Below are positions 52,535 through 61,820 of a stretch of 64,000 nt of DNA, piece after piece. The DNA is from MRBY01 sp943371005 (lineage in GTDB: Bacteria > Cyanobacteriota > Cyanobacteriia > Cyanobacteriales > MRBY01). The position numbers and the translations under genes were made by a program. Every line of letters begins with the position of its first letter. The first letter of the stretch is position 1. Below the pieces are notes generated by a model. It saw nothing but the letters and a program-made list of their open reading frames with translations, was not told the origin of the DNA and made no database searches. The stretch is from contig CALRTB020000004.1 of the NCBI GenBank assembly GCA_943371005.1, forward strand, positions 124,001 to 188,000. The letters are read 5' to 3'.

Positions 52535-52777
52535 ATGAAAGTGAAGTTGATGAGTGCGGGCAATTCGGTGAAGTTGATTATTTTTCTGCTGCTGGCATTT
52601 GTGGCGGTGGGAGATGTCTTTTTACCGGAACCTCTCAAGGGGGCAAGCAAGCAAATTAAGGCAACTGTAAACAGTATTGTCTTGAGTATTTTGCCACGGG
52701 AGGGATTTAAAGACCCCCATGAGCGGACAGAAAAGGCTGTAGAAGAAATGGAACGGGAAGCGGGGAGTCAACCTTAG
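52535..52777 (+). CDS. hypothetical single-helix membrane protein, 80 residues
   Basis: Unrecognised. The N-terminal part MKVKLMSAGNSVKLIIFLLL begins one hydrophobic helix; the rest is polar and Lys/Glu-rich. AGGGAGG lies about ten bases before ATG 52535, a good sign of translation. A longer frame from 52490 is not supported. Its stop interlocks with that of the opposite-strand VOC gene. The larger frame on the other strand (52333-52650) looks spurious. Confidence 0.62.
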   Translation: MKVKLMSAGNSVKLIIFLLLAFVAVGDVFLPEPLKGASKQIKATVNSIVLSILPREGFKDPHERTEKAVEEMEREAGSQP

Positions 52778-53157
52778 GGATTGTGTTTAGTATTATTGCT
52801 CTGGTGCAAAATTAAGCGGTTTTTGGCGGGATCGTAGGCATAACATTCGCGTCCATGGGAGGCTGTACTGATTTCGCCATTTATCATTCCTCCCAAAGCT
52901 CGCACGGTGGCGATCGCCTGTTCGAGATCCGCAACTTCTAGGCAAAAACTCAGAGCGCCGGCGTTTCTAGCAAATTCTGCTTGGTGTTGGGGGCTAGGTT
53001 TAAAAATGCCCAATTTCAGACCCTTGATCCGAAACTCTGCATAGCGATCTCGGCTGTAGCTTGAGGGTTCGTCATCTAAGAGGCCACGGTAAAAGTCAAC
53101 CTCCTCTTGCCAAGGGTCGGCGGCGATCGCCACAAAGATTTCTGAAAAATTTGCCAT
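52774..53157 (-). CDS. VOC superfamily (glyoxalase-like) protein
   Basis: A 127-residue vicinal-oxygen-chelate fold protein; ligand unknown. Two beta-alpha-beta-beta-beta units are visible: FSEIFVAIAADPWQEEVDFYR with YAEFRIKGLKLGIF, then GALSFCLEVADLEQAI with GRECYAYDPAKNRLIL. The typical His/Glu metal pattern is not clear. ATG 53157 begins three bases past the stop of the DUF3747 gene, so the two are co-transcribed. Confidence 0.82.
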   Translation of the reverse strand: MANFSEIFVAIAADPWQEEVDFYRGLLDDEPSSYSRDRYAEFRIKGLKLGIFKPSPQHQAEFARNAGALSFCLEVADLEQAIATVRALGGMINGEISTASHGRECYAYDPAKNRLILHQSNNTKHNP

Positions 53158-53160
53158 CAC

Positions 53161-54276
53161 TTACTGCACAGGAACAATTTGCACCGCCAAACCCGTTTCA
53201 CGCAACCGCATTTGCAGATCTTGGGCTTCAAATTCTGCGGCAAAGGCTCCAGCTTGCATCATCCGGCGATCGCCAACCCAAGTATGAAACGCATCCGGGA
53301 TTACAGCCTTTAACCGTTCTTTTTGTTCTGGGGTTTGGGCATCAACCACCACACGGTAACGCAAGCCTAAGCTCTGGGCCAAGGAAGCACTATTTGGCGG
53401 TGGCGGTGGTTGTTTGCCGGGTTCTTCGAGGCGGATCACCCCGGTGTTGCTGGAACTATAGGTGGGAATCGAGCGTTGGGGAACCGGAAGAACATTAGGA
53501 TTGCTCGGTAGGCTCACGATGGGTTCTGGGGCCGCAGGGACTGTAATTGCCGCCACAAGGGTTTCGGTCGGGCGACTGGTGGTTTCTTGGTAGGGAGGAA
53601 CGAAAATTTGAATCGTTTCACTGCCAGAGACTGATTTTTCGGTAATCTTGCTACTGGTGTAGGTGCTAGGTGCGCTTGAGACCCATTCCTGTCGGGGGGC
53701 AGCCGCAACCAATTGGTCGAGGGGCCGTTCATTGGCTAGGTAAATGTGGCCGAGGATTTTTCCGTCGTAGGTGCGTTTCGCCATGCGCCAACCCGGATTG
53801 AGGTTGATCTTCAGCATTCCTTGGGCTAGGCCGCCAGTGTGTCCTACTTCGATGGGCGATCGCCAAGAATTTTCCACATCAAAAGCTTTGAGAACAACCG
53901 TGCCCCTTTCCTGAACTAACTGGAGACGATAGCGCCAAGCCATATCTTCTTCCCCTAGGCGGAGGGAATAGCCGTTGGAGTCAGTGCTACGGCCACAAAT
54001 CCCCGTAAAGTCAAATTGCAGCAGTAGCGGATCAATGACCGTGGGAGAACCTCCCTGTTCTCGCCAGCAGGCCCGGTTTTGGTCAAGTTGTTCAAGGATC
54101 ACAAGGTTATAGGCTTCACCGCCAGCAAGGGGCACGGCGATCGCCACCACATCTCCAGGGGTCAGATCCTGGGTGCTAAATAAACTGCTATTGGCTTGGG
54201 CGGTAGGTGCAAAACCAATCGGCCCTAGGGTAGCGATGCTCACTCCCAACGCCGTGAGACCTGCGCGAATATTCAT
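53161..54276 (-). CDS. DUF3747 protein with C-terminal SPOR-like domain
   Basis: A 371-residue exported protein. After a signal peptide ending near AQA, the DUF3747 domain spans residues ~33-205 (FSTQDLTPGDVVAIAVPL, FDFTGICGRSTDSNGYS). A Ser/Pro-rich linker follows, then a SPOR-like repeat from about residue 300 (RYRVVVDAQTPEQKERL, VGDRRMMQAGAFAAEFEAQDL). SPOR domains bind denuded peptidoglycan, so a cell-wall role is plausible. Upstream of the VOC gene in one operon. Confidence 0.85.
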   Translation of the reverse strand: MNIRAGLTALGVSIATLGPIGFAPTAQANSSLFSTQDLTPGDVVAIAVPLAGGEAYNLVILEQLDQNRACWREQGGSPTVIDPLLLQFDFTGICGRSTDSNGYSLRLGEEDMAWRYRLQLVQERGTVVLKAFDVENSWRSPIEVGHTGGLAQGMLKINLNPGWRMAKRTYDGKILGHIYLANERPLDQLVAAAPRQEWVSSAPSTYTSSKITEKSVSGSETIQIFVPPYQETTSRPTETLVAAITVPAAPEPIVSLPSNPNVLPVPQRSIPTYSSSNTGVIRLEEPGKQPPPPPNSASLAQSLGLRYRVVVDAQTPEQKERLKAVIPDAFHTWVGDRRMMQAGAFAAEFEAQDLQMRLRETGLAVQIVPVQ

Positions 54277-54429
54277 ATGATCCTCATCACCAAAACGAAC
54301 AATGGGCCTGGGTTTTCTCCTGGGGGAAAGCTCAGAATTGCCAGCATTTTAGCACCGGACTTTTGTCTCTCTCATCCCCTCCCCAGCCGTCAGTCAACAA
54401 AAATTCATAGTTCAGTTTGCTGACAAAGT

Positions 54430-54720
54430 TTAAAAAGGAGAAATCGTTTGCAGCAGTTTCCGCAACCGGAGGAGAAAAATGGTGTGCTGGATGTCCGCAT
54501 TGACGGTGGGGGGAAGATTTCGTTCCGCTTGTTCTTGTTGGATTTCGGCGTATTCTTGGGCGGTGACGGGTTCTCCATCAATGGGCGATCGCCCTTCGGT
54601 AATCATTTCTGTGCGCAACACTTCCTCCGGTAAATCCTCTGGGGGCGGCAAGGCGATCGAGAGGGGCGTTGTCAGGAGCAAAACAACGGCGGTTATGGGA
54701 AAAGCAGGTCGTCTTAGCAT
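54430..54720 (-). CDS. hypothetical exported protein, 96 residues
   Basis: Unrecognised. The first ~23 residues are a hydrophobic signal peptide (MLRRPAFPITAVVLLLTTPL), followed by a Glu/Pro-rich polar segment and a final helix (IFLLRLRKLLQTISPF). Similar small periplasmic proteins are common in cyanobacteria. Lies upstream of the DUF3747 gene on the same strand, separated by 153 bases. Confidence 0.65.
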   Translation of the reverse strand: MLRRPAFPITAVVLLLTTPLSIALPPPEDLPEEVLRTEMITEGRSPIDGEPVTAQEYAEIQQEQAERNLPPTVNADIQHTIFLLRLRKLLQTISPF

Positions 54721-54798
54721 GGTGACATTTAGGGGACAGTTGCGGGGGACTCAATGGCCTTTCTTTTCAATGTAGCGAATCCAAAACCCGTACCCATG

Positions 54799-54831
54799 AA
54801 AAAGTGGGGTTGCCCTAGGACAGTTCCCCAC
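54799..54831 (-). terminator. terminator of psbI
   Basis: GTGGGG (54804-54809) and CCCCAC (54826-54831) pair, with a 16-base loop; on the minus strand five T follow (54799-54803). It lies about 50 bases past the psbI stop. Confidence 0.7.
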
Positions 54832-54882
54832 CATTTTTGATGCTGTAAATCAAGTTTGCTGCGATAAACAGCCCAGAATACT

Positions 54883-54999
54883 TTATTCGAAATCCTTTCT
54901 ACCGGGGTTGCGGGTTGGGTCGCTAGATAGAAAACCGAAGATAAACAGAGATACAAAGAAAATGACTGTGATGTAAACAGCAATCTTAAGGGTAAGCAT
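54883..54999 (-). CDS. psbI: photosystem II reaction centre protein I
   Basis: A 38-residue membrane protein of the photosystem II core, near D1. The translation begins MLTLKIAVYITVIFF and ends LSSDPTRNPGRKDFE, matching PsbI across its full length: one N-terminal transmembrane helix (about residues 6-25) and a conserved stromal tail. AGGAGA is nine bases before the ATG. The gene is too short for a standard ORF cut-off and easy to miss. A hairpin leader and palindrome lie upstream; a terminator lies downstream. Confidence 0.96.
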   Translation of the reverse strand: MLTLKIAVYITVIFFVSLFIFGFLSSDPTRNPGRKDFE

Positions 55000-55022
55000 A
55001 TTTATAGGTCTCCTGTGAACAC

Positions 55023-55089
55023 AAAACCAACGGATGCAATTGGTTTTATGAGGATATTTTAATTAACGTAACATATCATACGTTGATAT
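55023..55089 (-). promoter_or_regulatory. psbI leader hairpin and upstream palindrome
   Basis: AAAACCAA (55023-55030) and TTGGTTTT (55040-55047) form a perfect eight-base stem 24 bases before the psbI start. Further upstream, ATATCA (55073-55078) and TGATAT (55084-55089) form an operator-like palindrome. The hairpin probably lies in the 5' leader; the palindrome may bind a regulator. Both are inferences from symmetry. Confidence 0.45.
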
Positions 55090-55157
55090 CCTCGCTTCCG
55101 TAAACGAAAGGAATCCTTAAACCGTATTCGCTAGCGCAAAAGCTGTCATTCTCTGCC

Positions 55158-56120
55158 ATGGAACGTCCCCTTTATTTCCTTAAAAATCCTTTCCTGTTAC
55201 GGCTGGTAGTCGGGATCGGTTTGGGCCTCTGGATTTGGGGGGGTGGAATGCTGGGGGCGATCGCCACAGATTTTAAAGGCAGTATCGATTTCCATGTCCA
55301 TTCCGCTCCGGATGTCACCGCTAGGTTATACGACGACCTAGAACTGGTTGAAAAAGCAGCCCAGGCAGGGATGCAAGCACTCGTGCTCAAAAATCATGTC
55401 ACCCCAACGGCGGATCGAGCGGTGCTGGCCCACAAAGTTGTGCCGGACATGGAAGTGTATGGGGGCGTCGTCCTCAATGAAACGGTAGGAGGATTGAATC
55501 TCAGGGCCGTGGAAACGATGGACCGCCTGGGAGAAGGGCGAGGGAAAGTCGTTTGGCTCCCCACCATTGATGCGGCCCACCATCGTCAAACCCTGAACCA
55601 CCGCTTTGGGGGATTGCGGGTTGCCCGCTATGGTCATCTGGTGCCAGAAATGCCGGAAATTTTGCAGTATATTGCCGCCCATAATTTGGTTTTAGGCACA
55701 GGGCACATTTCTCCGGCAGAAATTCTCACCGTTGTACCCGCAGCAAAACAATTGGGCGTCGAAAAAATCCTGGTGACCCATGCCATGGCCACTGTACCAG
55801 GGTTAAACCTCGCACAAATGCAGGCGATCGCCGACCAAGGGGCATTCTTAGAATTAACCTACGTGAATACATTGATGGGAGAAAATGCCACCGAAGCCGA
55901 CCACCAAGCCTGGGAGAATGTGAGCATTGAAGCAATGGCGGCGGCGATCCAAAGCATCGGGGCAAGCCACTTTGTCCTCAGCACCGATCTCGGACGGGCT
56001 CTCGATCCATCTCCCATTGACGGCTACCAGCGATTTTTAGAACAGTTGGCGGCGGCGGGCATTTCTGAGGCTGACCTGTACTTGATGAGCCACACCAACC
56101 CCGAAAAACTCCTACAATAG
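55158..56120 (+). CDS. DUF6282 family protein, amidohydrolase-like
   Basis: A 320-residue protein with an N-terminal hydrophobic helix (about residues 14-37) that is a signal peptide or anchor. The DUF6282 domain follows, a TIM-barrel-like amidohydrolase relative: FHVHSAPD at residues ~48-55 supplies a metal-binding H-X-H, with LVLKNHVTP, TGHIS and HTNPEK as further His candidates. Substrate unknown. Location likely periplasmic or membrane-facing. The DUF1350 gene follows after 34 bases, so they may share a transcript. Confidence 0.82.
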   Translation: MERPLYFLKNPFLLRLVVGIGLGLWIWGGGMLGAIATDFKGSIDFHVHSAPDVTARLYDDLELVEKAAQAGMQALVLKNHVTPTADRAVLAHKVVPDMEVYGGVVLNETVGGLNLRAVETMDRLGEGRGKVVWLPTIDAAHHRQTLNHRFGGLRVARYGHLVPEMPEILQYIAAHNLVLGTGHISPAEILTVVPAAKQLGVEKILVTHAMATVPGLNLAQMQAIADQGAFLELTYVNTLMGENATEADHQAWENVSIEAMAAAIQSIGASHFVLSTDLGRALDPSPIDGYQRFLEQLAAAGISEADLYLMSHTNPEKLLQ

Positions 56121-56154
56121 GAGCCACTTTTAGTAAGCGACAAACGGGCAAACA

Positions 56155-56940
56155 ATGATTTGGCAAGAGTCTGGTGGCAGTTGGATTTTAATCCCAGTAC
56201 AACCGGTGGGGGTGATTCATTTTTTGGGGGGCGCTTTTGTGGGCACTGCGCCGCAACTCACCTATAAATGGCTCCTAGAACAGCTTGCCGCCGAAGGGTA
56301 TGCGATTATCACTACCCCTTTTGTGAATGGGTTTGATCATTTGGCGATCGCCCGGCAGGTGCTCAACCGCTTTGAAAATATCCTCGAACGACTGCAAAAC
56401 TCAAACCAACTGGGCTACCGTTACCTCCCCATCTATGGTGTGGGTCACAGCATGGGCTGCAAAATTCACCTGTTGATTGGCAGCTTATTTAATGTGCAAC
56501 GGGCGGGCAATGTTTTGATGTCCTACAATAATTTTCCCGTCAAAAAATCTATTCCTTTCTTCGAGCAGTTTGACCCGGATAACACGATTAATTTTGAATT
56601 TACCCCTTCTCCTCTTGAGACCAACGAGATCATCCAAACCAGCTACCAGATCCGGCGCAATCTCCTGATTCAATTTAATAACGACACCATTGACCAAACC
56701 CCGGATCTGACCCCCATTCTCATCGAACGTTTCCCCAATATGGTAGCCACCCTCAACCTGACGGGAAATCACCTCACCCCTTTGGGCCAGGATCTAGACT
56801 GGCAATTTACCGAAGGTTTTTCTCCCCTCGATACCTTTGGCCAGTGGTTAAAGCAAGGACTGTCTAAGGATTTAAAGGGATTGAAAACAGAGATCTGTCG
56901 TTGGCTAAATCCCGCTGATTTTGCGGTCTCTAGGGCGTAG
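56155..56940 (+). CDS. DUF1350 family protein (alpha/beta-hydrolase-like)
   Basis: A 261-residue protein of a cyanobacteria/chloroplast family, function unknown. IHFLGGAFVGTAPQLTYKWLLEQL is N-terminal, and GVGHSMGCKIHLLIG resembles the nucleophile elbow G-X-S-X-G of alpha/beta hydrolases, with Ser at its centre. A late LNLTGNHLTPL might carry the catalytic His. No signal peptide. Confidence 0.83.
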   Translation: MIWQESGGSWILIPVQPVGVIHFLGGAFVGTAPQLTYKWLLEQLAAEGYAIITTPFVNGFDHLAIARQVLNRFENILERLQNSNQLGYRYLPIYGVGHSMGCKIHLLIGSLFNVQRAGNVLMSYNNFPVKKSIPFFEQFDPDNTINFEFTPSPLETNEIIQTSYQIRRNLLIQFNNDTIDQTPDLTPILIERFPNMVATLNLTGNHLTPLGQDLDWQFTEGFSPLDTFGQWLKQGLSKDLKGLKTEICRWLNPADFAVSRA

Positions 56941-56973
56941 AGAAAGGAGGTGATCGCCAGAAGAAATTTCCCC

Positions 56974-58269
56974 CTAAGCAGAACTGCCCAAAAAGTAAGT
57001 GCGTGTTCCCTTTGCATCTAGGGCCTCGCCGAGGCGCAGCAGGGCTTGGACATAGGCCGCGGTACGCATCGAAATCTGTCGCGTTTGGGCAATGTGCCAC
57101 ACCTGGTTTGTCGCTGTGACCATGCGTGTCTTAAGCTGATCGCGAACATCCGTCGCCGGCCAGTAAAAACCACTGCGATTTTGTACCCACTCGAAATAAC
57201 TCACCGTGACTCCCCCTGCATTGGTGAGAATATCCGGCACCACCATGATCCCCTTCGCCTCTAGGATGACGTCGGCGGCAGAGCTAATGGGGCCATTGGC
57301 CACTTCAAAAATTAAGTTTGCCTGTACTTGGTGGGCATTGTCCGCCGTAATTTGATTTTCAAGGGCCGCTGGAATCAAAATGTCCACATCCAAGGTCAAG
57401 AGTTGTTCATTGGTGATCGTTTGGTGTTCAACAATATTACAAACGGATTTTTCACAGTAAACGGCGGCCATGTTTCGACTTTCTGACTTGTAACGGCGGA
57501 TGCTCGGAATATCTAAGCCTTGTTCTGCATAAATTCCCCCGCGAGAATCACTAACAGCGACAACACGATAGCCAGCACAGGCCAATTGTTGGGCCAGTTC
57601 TGCCCCGGCGTTCCCAAACCCTTGAATTGCAACGGTGGTTTTTTCGGGGACATAGTCTAGTTTTTTACAGATGGTTTTGATCACATCAAAGGCGCCACTG
57701 GCCGTCGCGGTATTGCGTCCTTGGCTCCCCCCCATCCCCAAGGGCTTGCCCGTTACGACCCCCGGCAAAATTTTCCGTTGAATGATGCTGTAATGATCCA
57801 TCATCCAGCCCATTACCATGGCATTGGTATAGGCATCCGGCGCTAGGATGTCTGTGTCCGGGCCAATGGCATCGGCGATCGCCTCAATATAACCCCGACT
57901 CAAACGTTCTAGTTCTGCTTTAGAAAGGCTTTTGGCATCAACGGTAATCCCCCCCTTGGCTCCCCCAAAGGGCAGATCTAGCAAGGCACATTTGAAGGTC
58001 ATCCAAAAGGCTAGGGATTGTACTTCATCCAGAGAAACGTTGGGGTGATACCGCACACCTCCTTTTCCCGGCCCCCTGGTGTCGTCGTATCGCACCCGAT
58101 ATCCCCGAAAAATCCTTAAAGAACCATCATCAAGGCGCACGGGAATGGAAACGCTCAGGCTCATTTTGGGATACTTTAAGCGTTCGCTGGCATCTTCAGA
58201 AATATTGATGTGCTGGAGCGCTTTTTCGAGGCGGAGGCTGGCATCGCTCAGGAGAGAATTTACCGTCAT
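56974..58269 (-). CDS. gdhA: glutamate dehydrogenase (Glu/Leu/Phe/Val family)
   Basis: Interconverts glutamate and 2-oxoglutarate plus ammonia. The 431-residue protein has the catalytic-lysine motif PFGGAKGGI, RLSRGYIEAIADAIGPDTDI, and the nucleotide-binding GFGNAGAELAQQLACAG. In cyanobacteria this enzyme is minor beside GS-GOGAT. The coenzyme cannot be read with certainty. I see no NtcA site in the intergenic region upstream. Confidence 0.9.
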   Translation of the reverse strand: MTVNSLLSDASLRLEKALQHINISEDASERLKYPKMSLSVSIPVRLDDGSLRIFRGYRVRYDDTRGPGKGGVRYHPNVSLDEVQSLAFWMTFKCALLDLPFGGAKGGITVDAKSLSKAELERLSRGYIEAIADAIGPDTDILAPDAYTNAMVMGWMMDHYSIIQRKILPGVVTGKPLGMGGSQGRNTATASGAFDVIKTICKKLDYVPEKTTVAIQGFGNAGAELAQQLACAGYRVVAVSDSRGGIYAEQGLDIPSIRRYKSESRNMAAVYCEKSVCNIVEHQTITNEQLLTLDVDILIPAALENQITADNAHQVQANLIFEVANGPISSAADVILEAKGIMVVPDILTNAGGVTVSYFEWVQNRSGFYWPATDVRDQLKTRMVTATNQVWHIAQTRQISMRTAAYVQALLRLGEALDAKGTRTYFLGSSA

Positions 58270-58477
58270 GGTTTATGGTTTAAGCCGAATAGAGGTATTA
58301 AATCACGGTGACTTTGGCTTGTGAGACTGGGAGCAGAGATCGCGGGAAAATCGTTACATCTGCTGGTACGAAATAATGCAAGATTTAAGAAAGCAGTCAT
58401 CCCTAAAAATGGAACGATACACTGAAGAGTAAGCTCTTCTGTCCACGGGGTTGTGGCACAGAATTTTTTATGTGGAC

Positions 58478-59062
58478 ATGATCATCGGATTTTTGGCGGT
58501 ATTGTCAGCGGCGGCGGCGGCGGGAATGCGCATCGGTTTACCGTTGCTGATTATTTTGCTGCTCCACAGTGATGAATTGGTGGCAAATTTACCTGGAATC
58601 GGTTGGTTGCCCCCCCGGGTTTTGATCGCCATTTTCACGATGTGGGCCGTGTTTGAACTGTTTGGCTCGAAGCAACTCCTGGGTCAACGCATTCTCCAGG
58701 CGATCGCCTTATTTTTTAGCCCGATTGTGGGGGCCATTTTAAGCCTGACTGTGGCCCAGGTGATCCGGTTAGAATTTGAACCCCTCTGGCTCGTGGGAGT
58801 AATGGGGGGACTGGTGGCTTTTGTCCTGAAGCTGACTTTGACGGGGTGGTTTTTTCGGTTGCGGGGCCTGCCCCTGTGGTGGTCTTTTACGGAAGATTTT
58901 TTGTGTGTGGTGCTGGTATTGTTTGCGTTTCAATCGCCGGAACAGGGCGGCATTATTGCGATGATTTTGCTGTGGTTAGCGGTGCGCAGTTCGACGGAAT
59001 GGAAACGGTACTACGAGGAAAATCGCCAGCAACCCCAAGGTGATGGCCCAGGGCCAGACTAG
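58478..59062 (+). CDS. DUF4126 family membrane protein
   Basis: A 194-residue protein with about five hydrophobic helices, such as IIGFLAVLSAAAAAGMRIGL, VLIAIFTMWAVFELFG and LVGVMGGLVAFVLKLTL. A conserved Arg lies in AGMRIG. The frame could start from TTG 58451, but ATG 58478 begins just before the first helix. Function unknown. moeA follows after 52 bases. Confidence 0.78.
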   Translation: MIIGFLAVLSAAAAAGMRIGLPLLIILLLHSDELVANLPGIGWLPPRVLIAIFTMWAVFELFGSKQLLGQRILQAIALFFSPIVGAILSLTVAQVIRLEFEPLWLVGVMGGLVAFVLKLTLTGWFFRLRGLPLWWSFTEDFLCVVLVLFAFQSPEQGGIIAMILLWLAVRSSTEWKRYYEENRQQPQGDGPGPD

Positions 59063-59114
59063 CTTGTTTGGCAAACTGGCTTACTATATTGGGTGTCAAA
59101 ATGTGTGACGAAGT

Positions 59115-60326
59115 ATGATTTCCGTTGATCAAGCCCAAGCGCTAATCCTCCAGGCGATCGCCCCCCTGGGAGAAACTGAAGCTAGCACCTTAGAATCGTC
59201 TCTAGGGCGGATTTTAGCGACAACGGCGACCGGAAAATTGGATATTCCCCACTGGGATAATTCCGCCATGGATGGCTATGCAATCCGGTTTGCAGATCTG
59301 ATAGAGGAGCCCGTTGAACTAGAAGTTGTTGAAACGATTCCGGCGGGTCAAGCGCCCCAAAAATCCCTAGCATCTGGCCAAGCTGCGCGCATTTTCACCG
59401 GGGCAATGTTGCCGACGGGGGCAGATACGGTGGTGATGCAGGAGCATACAGAGCGATGGGGTGATCGGGTCAAAATTTTGCAAAATCCCCAATTACGGCA
59501 ATTTGTGCGCCAGCGGGGTGATTATTACCGAGCCGGGGAACCCCTCCTACAACCAGGGCAACGTTTAGGGGCGGCAGATTTAGCTGTGCTCGCGGCCTGT
59601 CAATGTGTCGAATTTCCGGTCTATCGGCGGCCGGTGGTGGCGATTTTTTCTACAGGGGATGAACTGCGATCGCCCCAGGAAAATTTAGAAATCGGCCAAA
59701 TTGTTGATTCGAATCGCTATGGTTTGACAGCCTTTGTCCAGGGGCAAGGGGCGATTCCGAAAAATTTTGGCATTGTCCCCGATGATCCGGCTCAACTGAA
59801 AGCAACCATGCAAAAGGCGATCGCTGCTGGGGATCTGATCCTCTCTACAGGGGGCGTTTCCGTGGGTGAGTTTGACTATGTCGAAAAGCTCCTCGAAGAA
59901 CTGGGGGGCGAAATTTTCATCCGTAGTGTGGCGATTCGTCCTGGTAAACCTCTGACGGTGGCGAAATTTCCTGGGAATAAACTCTATTTTGGTCTGCCTG
60001 GCAATCCAGTATCAGCCCTGGTAGGGTGTTGGCGTTTCGTGCAGCCTGCTTTAAAGAAGTTGTCGGGCGAGTGCGGGCCTTGGGCACCAGAATTTGTCTG
60101 GGCCACCTGTGATCAGCCCCTCAAGGGCGCCGGAAAGCGGGATGCCTATCTGTGGGGAACCTTGGCAACCACGGCAACAGGTTATCTCTTTCGTTTAGCT
60201 GGGGGAGGCCACAGTTCTGCTAATTTAGTTAACCTTGCCCAAACCAACGCCCTCGCCATTGTCCCCCAGGGCACTGGTGAAATTCCAGCAGGCGATCGCC
60301 TCCGGGTGATGCGCCTCCAAGCCTAG
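59115..60326 (+). CDS. moeA: molybdopterin molybdotransferase
   Basis: Inserts molybdate into adenylylated molybdopterin to complete the molybdenum cofactor used by nitrate reductase. The 403-residue protein has the MoeA N-terminal domain (PHWDNSAMDGYAIRFADL), the molybdopterin-binding STGDELRSP and SNRYGLTAFVQ, STGGVSVGEFDYV and the C-terminal LPGNPVSALV. Single gene on the plus strand. Confidence 0.95.
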   Translation: MISVDQAQALILQAIAPLGETEASTLESSLGRILATTATGKLDIPHWDNSAMDGYAIRFADLIEEPVELEVVETIPAGQAPQKSLASGQAARIFTGAMLPTGADTVVMQEHTERWGDRVKILQNPQLRQFVRQRGDYYRAGEPLLQPGQRLGAADLAVLAACQCVEFPVYRRPVVAIFSTGDELRSPQENLEIGQIVDSNRYGLTAFVQGQGAIPKNFGIVPDDPAQLKATMQKAIAAGDLILSTGGVSVGEFDYVEKLLEELGGEIFIRSVAIRPGKPLTVAKFPGNKLYFGLPGNPVSALVGCWRFVQPALKKLSGECGPWAPEFVWATCDQPLKGAGKRDAYLWGTLATTATGYLFRLAGGGHSSANLVNLAQTNALAIVPQGTGEIPAGDRLRVMRLQA

Positions 60327-60461
60327 GAGAATTTTTGTGAAAAACGGAAACCCCAGGCTTACTATAGGGGAATAATTCCGCAACTCAAGCGGCCACAGTT
60401 GCGTCTTTAGGGTAAATAGCCGCCCCCAGCGCGCATTGTCTTTTTAGCAGGTACAACAGTT

Positions 60462-60929
60462 ATGACGGTCAAGGGCTTTGGTAATCGAATAATTTATGGA
60501 TTCGGGGGTCTCTCCTTGGCGATCGCCGCTACAATCAGTCAGCTTCCCCCCCAGCAGGCTGCCCAAGCCCAAAATGCAAATGCCCTCACGGTGCGCTCCG
60601 ATATCCAAGAAGCCAATACCGAAACGGGAATTATCACAGCCCGGGGCAATGTGCGGATCAATTATCCGGCCCGCAATCTCCAGGCCACCGCGGCCCAGGC
60701 CCAATATTTTTCAGAAGAACGTACACTGGTGCTCAGCGGCAACGTCTATGTCCTCCAGGATGGCAATAGCCTCCGGGCGGAACAAATGACCTATTCCATT
60801 GACGAAGGACGTTTTGTCGCCACCCCAGGCCGCAGCGAACAAGTAGAAGCTAGCTATCTCATTCCCGAACAGGCCCCGACAAATCAGTCCCGCACCCCCG
60901 CTCCCATTACCCTCCCCGAAGACGAATAA
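60462..60929 (+). CDS. lptA: LptA/OstA-family periplasmic protein
   Basis: Periplasmic bridge for lipopolysaccharide transport. The 155-residue protein has a signal peptide (up to about residue 36), then the OstA-like domain from ALTVRSDIQEANTETGIIT with ARGNVRINYP and LSGNVYVLQ, which are beta-jellyroll strands. The tail is disordered and Pro-rich. It is three bases upstream of lptB, the ATPase of the same transporter, which supports the assignment. Confidence 0.88.
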   Translation: MTVKGFGNRIIYGFGGLSLAIAATISQLPPQQAAQAQNANALTVRSDIQEANTETGIITARGNVRINYPARNLQATAAQAQYFSEERTLVLSGNVYVLQDGNSLRAEQMTYSIDEGRFVATPGRSEQVEASYLIPEQAPTNQSRTPAPITLPEDE

Positions 60930-60932
60930 ACC

Positions 60933-61676
60933 GTGACCATCGTTCTCGAAAACATCCGCAAAACCTATGGCAAGCGCGTTATTGTTAACCGTGTGAACCT
61001 CAAAGTGAATCAAGGGGAAATTGTTGGTCTCTTGGGGCCGAATGGTGCCGGAAAAACCACCACCTTTTACATTACAACGGGCCTGATTAAACCCAATGAA
61101 GGGCGCGTCTGGCTCCAACGGCAAAACATTACGCCCCTAAGTCTGGATGAGCGGGCCAAACTGGGCATTGGCTATCTCACCCAGCAACCCAGCATTTTTC
61201 GAAATTTAACAGTCAAGGAAAATATTCAGCTTGTCCTGGAACAATCTCCCCTGTCTCATCGCCAACAGCAACACCGTCTTAAAGAATTGGTGAGCGAATT
61301 TCGGCTGCACCGCATTGTGAATACCCGCGGTCGTCTGGTGTCAGGGGGAGAGCGACGACGCACCGAATTGGCCCGGGCCTTAGCTGTTGGCGGTCGGGGG
61401 CCGAAATTTCTCCTGCTTGATGAACCCTTTGCCGGGGTTGATCCTATTGCCGTTGCTGAAATTCAACAAATTGTGGCCCAACTGCGGGAACGGGACATGG
61501 GCATTTTAATCACCGATCATAATGTTCGCGAAACCCTCGCCATTACGGACCGGGCCTACATCATGCGGGATGGAGAAATCCTCGCGGCAGGAACCACAGA
61601 AGAGCTTTATAGTAATCCCCTGGTGCGGCAGTATTACCTTGGGGAAAATTTTGAGCGCAATGTGAAATATTTCTAA
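60933..61676 (+). CDS. lptB: LPS export ABC transporter ATP-binding protein
   Basis: ATPase of the LptBFG lipopolysaccharide transporter. In the 247-residue protein, Walker A is GPNGAGKT, the signature is VSGGERRRTE, Walker B is FLLLDEPFAGVD and the switch His is in ILITDHNVRETL. The GTG at 60933 is the start. It follows lptA after three bases. LptF/G are not in the window. Confidence 0.95.
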   Translation: MTIVLENIRKTYGKRVIVNRVNLKVNQGEIVGLLGPNGAGKTTTFYITTGLIKPNEGRVWLQRQNITPLSLDERAKLGIGYLTQQPSIFRNLTVKENIQLVLEQSPLSHRQQQHRLKELVSEFRLHRIVNTRGRLVSGGERRRTELARALAVGGRGPKFLLLDEPFAGVDPIAVAEIQQIVAQLRERDMGILITDHNVRETLAITDRAYIMRDGEILAAGTTEELYSNPLVRQYYLGENFERNVKYF

Positions 61677-61820
61677 GGTTGGGGTTGTGGGGCGATCGCC
61701 AATGGGCCAGGTTTTTACGGGCTGAGACTTCATAAAACGTTAGGTAAAAGTTCCTAAGAATTCGTTAGGCTCAGAGCAATAACACCCTCTTTTTTTTACA
61801 ACAAACCTTTGAATATTGCC

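Noticed and set aside
52333..52650. Minus-strand 105-residue frame
   Set aside because: It overlaps the small membrane-protein gene, whose start has a strong ribosome-binding site. Its own sequence is Asn/Ser-rich and unfamiliar.
54729..54983. 84-residue minus-strand frame overlapping psbI
   Set aside because: It is in another frame from psbI, which matches a known protein over its whole length.
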